A stretch of 64,000 nt of DNA from Pedobacter caeni (lineage in GTDB: Bacteria > Bacteroidota > Bacteroidia > Sphingobacteriales > Sphingobacteriaceae), in contig NZ_FQUQ01000004.1 in NCBI RefSeq assembly GCF_900129215.1, positions 310,001 through 374,000 on the forward strand, read 5' to 3'. The position numbers and the translations under genes are program-made. The notes under the pieces were generated by a model that did not search any database, was not told the origin of the DNA, and saw only the letters and a program-made list of their open reading frames with translations. Of this stretch, positions 8,300 through 14,883 are shown in pieces (positions within the stretch are counted from its first letter, which is position 1; each line of letters opens with the position of its first letter).

Positions 8300-8305
8300 G
8301 TCTTC
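8258..8305 (-). tRNA. 3' half of tRNA-Met(CAT), attachment-site remnant (not functional)
   Basis: Read on the minus strand there is an anticodon loop CTCATAA with CAT at 8298-8296, its 3' stem, the T-arm with GGTTCGAGCC, and the acceptor strand ATGGCCC followed by A. The D-arm and the 5' acceptor strand (expected GGGCCAT) are absent: sequence beyond about 8305 does not fold as tRNA. A 3' tRNA fragment with its terminator next to a recombinase tail is what integration into a tRNA 3' end leaves behind. The intact copy should lie at the other end of the element, outside this window. Confidence 0.7.
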
Positions 8306-8553
8306 TACTTTGACCGTCCATTAAAGGACAAAAATCATCATTTCTAGCTTACAGAAGCAATATAATCACTTTTTTTAAAACTTCAAAATTTTGCTCCGTA
8401 ACGTATTTGTAACGGTTTATTCAGAAAAGATGAATAATTATGATACACACTAAATTGCTTTTTGTGGTTAAATACTCCTGTTGAAATATACAGCACTTCT
8501 TGATTTCTATAGTTAATTCAAATATTCAAAAATCAAGAGTTATTGAAAAACAT

Positions 8554-8595
8554 ATTTAAGTGTTTGCTTAAATAAGAAAACTACTTGTATCTTTA
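8554..8595 (+). promoter_or_regulatory. mer operon promoter with ArsR-type operator
   Basis: A perfect inverted repeat ATTTAAG-N6-CTTAAAT (8554-8573) covers a -33-like TTTG (8563-8566). A -7-like TATCTTTA follows at 8588-8595, 21 bases on, and the regulator's ATG is 30 bases further. The repressor bound here would block the -33 region. Nothing else was seen in 8306-8553 except AT-rich sequence. Confidence 0.7.
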
Positions 8596-8625
8596 TCACT
8601 TTATTTAATCCTAAAAAAGGAAATT

Positions 8626-9003
8626 ATGGAAAACAATCAATCGTGTATCAGAGTGTTTGCCGACAAGGTTCAAATAGACAATTGTCGCGAAATACTTCAA
8701 GACAACAACAAAGCATTCAACGAGTTGAGCGGACTTTTAGCATTGGCAGGAAACGAAGTAAGGCTGAAAATCTTATTTCTCTTAGAAGAAGAAAACGAAC
8801 TCTGTCCTTGCGACCTTTCAGACATTCTCGGAATGAGTATCCCAGCCGTTTCACAACATCTCAGAAAACTAAAGGACGGAAACGTTATTGAAGGGAGAAG
8901 AGAAGGACAAACCATTTTCTACTCTTTGAAACAAGAGCAACTGACCTTGCTTCGTCCATTTTTTAAACACATCATAAACAATTCAAAAAAGGAGACAGTA
9001 TGA
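8626..9003 (+). CDS. ArsR/SmtB-family metalloregulator of the mer operon
   Basis: A 125-residue winged-helix repressor. The DNA-binding part reads LLALAGNEVRLKILFLLEEENELCPCDLSDILGMSIPAVSQHLRKLKDGNVI. The ELCPCDL segment in the alpha-3 helix is the family's thiol metal site (compare ELCVCDL in ArsR). Two further Cys near the N-terminus (residues about 7 and 20) may complete a Hg(II) site. It is the first gene of the mer operon and its stop overlaps the next start (ATGA). So mercury sensing here uses an ArsR-type protein, not a classical MerR. The operator is the repeat at 8554-8573. Confidence 0.9.
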   Translation: MENNQSCIRVFADKVQIDNCREILQDNNKAFNELSGLLALAGNEVRLKILFLLEEENELCPCDLSDILGMSIPAVSQHLRKLKDGNVIEGRREGQTIFYSLKQEQLTLLRPFFKHIINNSKKETV

Positions 9004-9605
9004 ACAAGAAAAACAACAGACTTGTTGGAGCGGGAGTTCTTTCGGCAGTAGCAGCATCACTTTGCTGCATAACACCTGTATTGGCTCTTATTTCAGGAGC
9101 ATCAGGAGTGGCATCTACATTTTCGTGGATGGAACCAGCAAGACCTTATCTTATAGGTATTACTGTTTTGGTATTGGGCTTTGCTTGGTATCAGAAACTC
9201 AAACCACGAACAGCCGAAGAAATTCAGTGTGATTGCGAAGAAGACGAAAAGAAACCTTTTATGCAGACCAAAACATTTTTGGGAGTTGTAACCGTGTTTG
9301 CAGGCTTGATGCTCGCTTTTCCAAACTATTCACACATTTTCTATCCTTCAAACGACAACAAAGAAGTTGTAATCGTCAATGCCTCGGACATCCAAACCGT
9401 AACTTTTGATTTAAAAGGAATGACTTGCAATGGATGTGCTTCACACGTACAAAATGCCGTAAATAAGTTGCCGGGTATTGTTAAGATAGATGCGAGTTAC
9501 GAAGAAGCAACTACCAAAGTGGAATTTGACCAAACCAAAGTGAGCTTGGCTCAAATTGAAGAAGCCATCAACGGTACAGGTTACAAAGTGGTTGGCAAGA
9601 AATAG
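9000..9605 (+). CDS. merT: Mercuric transport protein MerT-MerP fusion (MerTP)
   Basis: A 201-residue fusion. The N-terminal ~115 residues are a MerT-like inner-membrane protein with three hydrophobic segments and the TM1 Cys pair in SLCCITPVLA (about residue 21), plus a Cys-containing loop (QCDCEED). The C-terminal ~70 residues form a MerP-like heavy-metal-associated domain with the metal site GMTCNGCASHV (about residue 140). It carries Hg(II) into the cytoplasm for MerA. It overlaps the regulator by four bases and is followed by a second, frameshifted MerP-like gene. Confidence 0.9.
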   Translation: MNKKNNRLVGAGVLSAVAASLCCITPVLALISGASGVASTFSWMEPARPYLIGITVLVLGFAWYQKLKPRTAEEIQCDCEEDEKKPFMQTKTFLGVVTVFAGLMLAFPNYSHIFYPSNDNKEVVIVNASDIQTVTFDLKGMTCNGCASHVQNAVNKLPGIVKIDASYEEATTKVEFDQTKVSLAQIEEAINGTGYKVVGKK

Positions 9606-9652
9606 TATTTTTTTGTTTTTTTTATTTAAGAATCTTATTAAATAATTACACA

Positions 9653-10008
9653 ATGAAAAAGAATTTGATTTTATTGAGTGCTTTGTTCCTAATTGGAATT
9701 ACTCAGGTCAAAGCCCAATGTTGCAAACCGAATGACAGTAAAGCACAAACAGAAAATGTAACACAACAAGTAGGTAAGACCGTGAAACTGAAAATTACGG
9801 GGATGACTTGTGCAGGTTGTTCCAACCACATTTCAAATGCCCTTAAAAAAGTGGACGGCATTAATGAACACAAAGTGGAATATCCGGCGATTTGGCAACT
9901 ATTCAATACGACCCGAAGAAAACAAATCCTGATCCTATCATTAGGATAATTGAAAAAACAGGCTATAAAGCTGAAATCATCAAAGAAACTCAAAAAAAGA
10001 AAGCGTAA
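9653..10008 (+). pseudogene. merP: Periplasmic MerP-like protein with a one-base frameshift
   Basis: It begins with a signal peptide (to about residue 21, VKAQ) and a heavy-metal-associated domain containing GMTCAGCSNHI. After EYP the frame shifts: the sequence reads CCGGCGAT where CCGGGCGAT would continue as GDLATIQYDPKKT, then IIRIIEKTGYKAEI and a basic tail ending at TAA 10006-10008, which overlaps the merA ATG. One missing G therefore truncates an otherwise normal ~118-residue MerP. As read, the product is 98 residues with an unrelated tail. This could be a real mutation or a sequencing error. Confidence 0.8.
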
Positions 10009-11663
10009 TGAACAAAGAAACCATAAAACTTGACATCACAGGTATGACCTGCGACCATTGTGCCACAGGCATTGAAAAACTTCTTTCAAAAAATGAAGGA
10101 GTAACAGAAGCTAAGGTAAACTATCCGAAGGCCAGTTGCGAATGTTCTTATGACCCTTCAAAAACCAGCAAAGAAGAAATCATCAACACCATCAACGGCA
10201 TGAAAAACTATCGTGTAAAAGGTGAAATTTCAGAAACAGGAAGTTGTAACAACAACCATTTTGACCTGATTATCATCGGTGGTGGTTCGGCAGCATTTTC
10301 AGCAGCCATAAAAGCCGAAAGTTTAGGATTATCAACCTTAATGGTAAACGGTGGATTGGATTTTGGCGGAACTTGCGTAAATGTAGGTTGTGTGCCATCT
10401 AAGAATTTAATCCGTGCAGGAGAAAATGCTTATCACGCTACACATTCCAACTTTGCAGGTATAAAACCAAAAGGTGTTGATATTGATTTTCCACAAGTTA
10501 TCAAAGACAAGAAAAAATTGGTTGCCGTACTTCAAGAAAAGAAATATATGGATGTGGTGAGCGATTTTATAAATTTAAAAATGATTACAGGTTGGGCGGA
10601 GTTTAAAGACAACAAAACAATTGTTGTTGATAATAAAACAGAGTATACAGCTTTGAAATTTATCATTGCCACTGGTGCCACTACAAATATTCCAAGCATT
10701 GAAGGATTGAATGAAATTGGCTATCTGACCAATGTTTCGCTTTTTGATTTAGAAGAAAAACTCGAAAGCATCACTATTATGGGAGCAGGTTACATTGGTT
10801 TGGAAATAGCTATGGCATATAATCGTTTAGGTGTAAAGGTACGTATTATAGAATTTACAGACCGAGTATTGCGGAAACAAACCCCTGACATTAGTGAAGT
10901 ATTGGAAACTCAAATGCGAAAAGAAGGTATTGAGCTCCTCCCTAATTTCCGTGCTGTTAAATTCGAGAAAAAAGGAAGTGAGACAATCATTCATTGCAAA
11001 TGTCCGGACGGTTCTTTTACGCAAATCACAGAAAAAGGGAGAATAGTAGTTGCGTCAGGAACAAAACCCAATACACAAAGGCTGGGATTGCAAAACATAG
11101 GCATAGAATTGAACAAAACGGGTCATGTTTTGGTGAACGAAAAAATGGAAACTAATTTACCTAACATCTATGCAGTAGGCGATGTTGCCAATACACCTGC
11201 ATTTGTTTACACAGCCGCCTTTGAAGGAAAAATTGCTGTAGAAAATTCTTTTTCAGGAGCTGAAAATAAAGCAGATTATACTTCCTTGCCTTGGGTGGTT
11301 TTTACTGACCCACAAATTGCAGGTGCAGGTTTAGACGAAGTACAGGCAGAAGCCAAAGGCATTCCGTTTGAAATTTCAAAATTGGAACTTAAAGACGTAC
11401 CGAGAGCCATAGCAGCAAACGACACAAGGGGTTTTATCAAACTCATTCGCAACACCGAAACTGACAAATTGATAGGTGCAAGAGTAGTTGCACCTGAAGG
11501 CGGAGAACTTATCCAACTATTAAGTATGTCAATCAAACACGGAATAACTGTAAAAGACTTGGCAGACAGTTTCTACCCTTATCTGACTTTGGGAGAAGGC
11601 ATCAAATTAGCAGCAATAACTTTTGGTAAAGACGTATCGAAATTGAGTTGCTGTGCAAGTTAA
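10008..11663 (+). CDS. merA: Mercuric reductase MerA with N-terminal metal-binding domain
   Basis: A 551-residue flavoprotein that reduces Hg(II) to volatile Hg(0) with NADPH in the cytoplasm. Residues about 4-70 are a heavy-metal-associated domain (GMTCDHC). Then come the FAD motif (LIIIGGGSAAFSAA), the redox disulfide GGTCVNVGCVPSKNL (C123 and C128), the NADPH motif (IMGAGYIGLEIA) and a second FAD motif (NIYAVGDVAN). The C-terminal vicinal cysteines (LSCCAS) that deliver Hg to the active site are intact. It is the last gene of the mer operon; the ATG overlaps the previous stop (TAATG). Confidence 0.96.
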   Translation: MNKETIKLDITGMTCDHCATGIEKLLSKNEGVTEAKVNYPKASCECSYDPSKTSKEEIINTINGMKNYRVKGEISETGSCNNNHFDLIIIGGGSAAFSAAIKAESLGLSTLMVNGGLDFGGTCVNVGCVPSKNLIRAGENAYHATHSNFAGIKPKGVDIDFPQVIKDKKKLVAVLQEKKYMDVVSDFINLKMITGWAEFKDNKTIVVDNKTEYTALKFIIATGATTNIPSIEGLNEIGYLTNVSLFDLEEKLESITIMGAGYIGLEIAMAYNRLGVKVRIIEFTDRVLRKQTPDISEVLETQMRKEGIELLPNFRAVKFEKKGSETIIHCKCPDGSFTQITEKGRIVVASGTKPNTQRLGLQNIGIELNKTGHVLVNEKMETNLPNIYAVGDVANTPAFVYTAAFEGKIAVENSFSGAENKADYTSLPWVVFTDPQIAGAGLDEVQAEAKGIPFEISKLELKDVPRAIAANDTRGFIKLIRNTETDKLIGARVVAPEGGELIQLLSMSIKHGITVKDLADSFYPYLTLGEGIKLAAITFGKDVSKLSCCAS

Positions 11664-11687
11664 TATTTAACAATAACGGAAGTTTGC

Positions 11688-12207
11688 CTATACAATATCA
11701 AAATCACTCAAATCATTATTCCTCAAAGTGGAAGAACTGGCTTCTGTTTCAGATGAAAGTGTGCTATCCAAAAGCTCGGCAATTTTTCGGGAAGCACCTT
11801 TGATGGAATTTTCCAGCAGGCTGAATAATTCGGCACCCTGCAATCTTTGAACTATCGTAATCGCCATTTCCTTTTGGGCTTGCTCCAAATTTTCCTTTTT
11901 GGAATAACGCCCCTACGGAGCTTGGTTCGTCATAGGTAACCCCTTGAGCAAGACTATCATCGCCACCGGATATTCCGTACCTGTTCCATTCTTCTTCCTC
12001 TTCCTTTAAATCAGGCATATTTCTGAAAACATCGTCCATTGCCAAAAATTCAGTTCCTTTCGTGGAAATCATACCCTCTAACTTTAACGGTTTACCTTCC
12101 ATTAAGATTTGTTTCTGGGCATCCTCTAATTTCACGCCCTTAATTTCATCGGGAATTTTTATGAAATCTGTCCGTAATGCAACAAGTTCATTGGTAAGCA
12201 TGTCCAC
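11688..12207 (-). pseudogene. Chimeric remnant: DUF3945-like segment joined to the end of a TraD-like transfer protein
   Basis: Two overlapping frames form one broken gene. From 12207 down, the first ~50 codons (ELVALRTDFIKIPDEIKG, then KPLKLEGMISTKG) look like the DUF3945-type proteins of Bacteroidetes conjugative elements. They run directly into LAMDDVFRNMPDLKEEEEEW and SLAQGVTYDE, which look like the C-terminal part of Bacteroidetes TraD. A frameshift near 11890 moves the rest (AQKEMAITIVQRLQGAELF, then ASRKIAELLDSTL) into another frame. So two different transfer genes were fused by a deletion, then frameshifted. Confidence 0.65.
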
Positions 12208-12278
12208 ACTGATAATAGATTGTAATGATTACCATGATTTTGTCGCATTTCCATTTGTTTATGATCTTTATGTTCCAT
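12208..12278 (-). pseudogene. Short His/Met-rich start of a lost copper-ATPase-like gene
   Basis: From the ATG at 12278 the minus strand reads MEHKDHKQMEMRQNHGNHYN and then runs into the transfer-gene remnant. A His/Met-rich start like this is typical of CopB-type P-type ATPases and related copper proteins. Only about 20 codons survive. It lies just downstream of copA, so it may be the stump of a second ATPase gene deleted when the remnant at 11688-12207 was joined. Confidence 0.4.
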
Positions 12279-12310
12279 AATACTGTGATTTTATTGTCTT
12301 TAATTAAAAA

Positions 12311-14863
12311 CTAGTCGATCTTGGCACTTCTAAGTCTTAAAGAGTTTAGAATAACGGATACTGAACTGAAACTCATGGCAAGCGCAGCTATCATTGGTGA
12401 TAATAAAATCCCAAAAAATGGATATAAAAGACCTGCTGCAACTGGTATACCTAAAACATTATAACCAAGAGCGAAAAATAGATTACCCTTTATATTGCCC
12501 ATTACTTTATGGCTCAAAAACCTCGCTTTTGCAATTCCATTGAGGTCTCCTTTCACTAATGTTACTGCTGCACTTTCAATGGCGACATCTGTTCCTGTAC
12601 CCATAGCAATGCCAATATCTGCCTGTGACAAGGCAGGGGCATCATTTATACCATCACCTGCCATAGCAACCTTTTTACCTTCAGCCTGCAGTTTTTTGAT
12701 TTCATTTAGCTTGTCCTCTGGAAGCATTCCTGCTTTAAAACCATCTAAATTCAAGGTTCGGCTAACGGCTCTTGCTGTATCTTCATTATCGCCAGTGAAC
12801 ATGATTACTTTTAAACCTTCTTCCTGAAGCTTTTTGATAGCGGTTGCACTAGAGGGCTTGATTTTATCTGAAATAACCACAAAACCAACAGCTTCATCCC
12901 CGACGGCCAAATAAGAAACTGTCTTTCCTTGTTTTTGCGCAGACTTAACTAGTTCTTCCAATTCGGGATTAATCTTGGCTTTAACGTGTTCCATTAGTTT
13001 CTGGTTACCTAAAGCAAGTTTTTCGTCTTTTAAAGTACCCGTTACACCTTTACCTGTTACAGCTTCAAAATTTGAAATTGGTTGAACTTTTACTTTGTTT
13101 TCTTCCCCATAACGTAATGTCGCCTGTGCTAAAGGATGTTCACTGCTACTATTTAACGCTACTATTCTTTCAAGGACTTTCTTTTCATCAAAATCCGGAT
13201 TTGCACTAACGACCTTTTCAACCGATGGCTTTCCCTCTGTAACCGTTCCAGTCTTATCAATGATGACAACATCAATGACATTCATTTTCTCTAAGGATTC
13301 TGCATTTTTGATAAGCACACCAGATTGTGCGCCTTTTCCTACACCTACCATTACCGACATAGGCGTAGCAAGACCAAGCGCACATGGGCAAGCAATGATC
13401 AATACTGCAATAGAATTAACGAATGCATAAACATAAGATGGTTCAGGCCCATAGATTGCCCATACCACAAATGTAGCTATTGCAATCAACACCACTACAG
13501 GAACAAAATATCCTGAAATCTTATCAGCCATCTTTTGAATGGGGGCTTTCGATCGGCTTGCCGAGTTTACCATTTCGATGATCTGGGACAGCAAAGTTTC
13601 CGAACCCACTTTTTCGGCAAGCATTACAAAAGTTTTATTACCGTTAATTGTACCTGAACTTACGTTATCTCCCGTCTTTTTTTCAACCGGGACAGGTTCA
13701 CCAGAGATCATGGATTCATCAATTATGGCTTCTCCTGTTTTAATACTGCCATCAACAGGTATTTTTTCCCCAGGTTTCACCCTTAATAAATCTCCCTTTT
13801 GGATATCGTCAATGGAAACTGATATTTCTTTATCTCCCACAACCTTTGTCGCCGTATTAGGCGCTAATTTCAATAGTTCTTTAATGGCACTATTAGTCTT
13901 ACCATGCGCTCGTGCTTCTAAGAGCTGCCCAAGCAATACCAGGGTAAGAATAACTGTTGCAGCTTCAAAATAAACGTAGACTGTACCATGGTGGGTTTTA
14001 AACTGATCTGGAAAAACATCAGGAAAAAGCAGGGCGACAAGGCTAAAAAGCCAAGCCACCCCCGCACCAATTCCTATCAACGTAAACATATTTAGTTTCC
14101 AGGTTATTAGCGATTGCCATGCACGCTGAAAGAACATCCATGTTGCATAAAAAACTACCGGAATGGAAAAAGCAAACTGAACCCAGTTCCAATATTTCAG
14201 TTCCATCAAGTTAAACAACGGATTATTTGGAATCATTTCCGTCATTGCTATGGTAAAAATGGGAATAGTAAAAATTGTAGCAATCTTAAATTTACGCAAC
14301 AAGGTGTCATAAGTTTTATCTTCCGCTTCCAAGTTCACGCCCGTAGGTACCAAGTCCATCCCACATATTGGGCATGAACCTGGTTGATCTCTAATAATTT
14401 CGGGATGCATAGGGCAGGTAAATTGTGTTGTTTGTTTTAATTCAGGCTGTTTTAGTAAATCCATCCCACAAACAGGACAATTTCCTGGTTTGTCATAGGT
14501 TTTATCCCCTTCACAATGCATAGGGCAATAATATACACCACCAGTTTCATTTTTATGAGCCTTTAATGGGGCATTATCATGATGGGAATGAGCAGAAGCA
14601 GAATGTTCCTGATGGTCGTGATTATGTATTTGTTTATCCTCCGCAGTCTTATGGAATCCAGACATGTGAATCTTGTAATTTCCAGCAACCGAAAGAACTT
14701 CCTGCAACTTTTCGGTTGGAATGTGCTTATCCATTGTGATTATTGCTTCAGCAGGCTCCAAAGTAACCTTAGCAGAAATCCCATCAATTGCATTCAAGGC
14801 ATTCTCAACTTTAGTTTGACAACCTTGGCAGGTCATTCCGGTTATTTTATAAGTATGTTTCAT
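12311..14863 (-). CDS. copA: Copper-exporting P1B-1-type ATPase CopA
   Basis: An 850-residue cytoplasmic-membrane ATPase that pumps Cu(I) out of the cytoplasm. In order: an N-terminal heavy-metal-associated domain (GMTCQGC, residues about 8-14); a His-rich linker; two short heavy-metal-binding domains (CPMHCEGDKTYDKPGNCPVC and CPMHPEI with CPICGMDL); and then the ATPase core. Core motifs are TGE-type SGEPVPV, the transport site ACPCALGLATP (about residue 490), DKTGTVTEGKP (about 536), the SEHPLA HP motif and GDGINDAPAL. It is the last gene of the copper operon, 20 bp after the multicopper oxidase gene. Confidence 0.96.
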   Translation of the reverse strand: MKHTYKITGMTCQGCQTKVENALNAIDGISAKVTLEPAEAIITMDKHIPTEKLQEVLSVAGNYKIHMSGFHKTAEDKQIHNHDHQEHSASAHSHHDNAPLKAHKNETGGVYYCPMHCEGDKTYDKPGNCPVCGMDLLKQPELKQTTQFTCPMHPEIIRDQPGSCPICGMDLVPTGVNLEAEDKTYDTLLRKFKIATIFTIPIFTIAMTEMIPNNPLFNLMELKYWNWVQFAFSIPVVFYATWMFFQRAWQSLITWKLNMFTLIGIGAGVAWLFSLVALLFPDVFPDQFKTHHGTVYVYFEAATVILTLVLLGQLLEARAHGKTNSAIKELLKLAPNTATKVVGDKEISVSIDDIQKGDLLRVKPGEKIPVDGSIKTGEAIIDESMISGEPVPVEKKTGDNVSSGTINGNKTFVMLAEKVGSETLLSQIIEMVNSASRSKAPIQKMADKISGYFVPVVVLIAIATFVVWAIYGPEPSYVYAFVNSIAVLIIACPCALGLATPMSVMVGVGKGAQSGVLIKNAESLEKMNVIDVVIIDKTGTVTEGKPSVEKVVSANPDFDEKKVLERIVALNSSSEHPLAQATLRYGEENKVKVQPISNFEAVTGKGVTGTLKDEKLALGNQKLMEHVKAKINPELEELVKSAQKQGKTVSYLAVGDEAVGFVVISDKIKPSSATAIKKLQEEGLKVIMFTGDNEDTARAVSRTLNLDGFKAGMLPEDKLNEIKKLQAEGKKVAMAGDGINDAPALSQADIGIAMGTGTDVAIESAAVTLVKGDLNGIAKARFLSHKVMGNIKGNLFFALGYNVLGIPVAAGLLYPFFGILLSPMIAALAMSFSSVSVILNSLRLRSAKID

Positions 14864-14883
14864 AAGGTGATGATTTTAATAAG

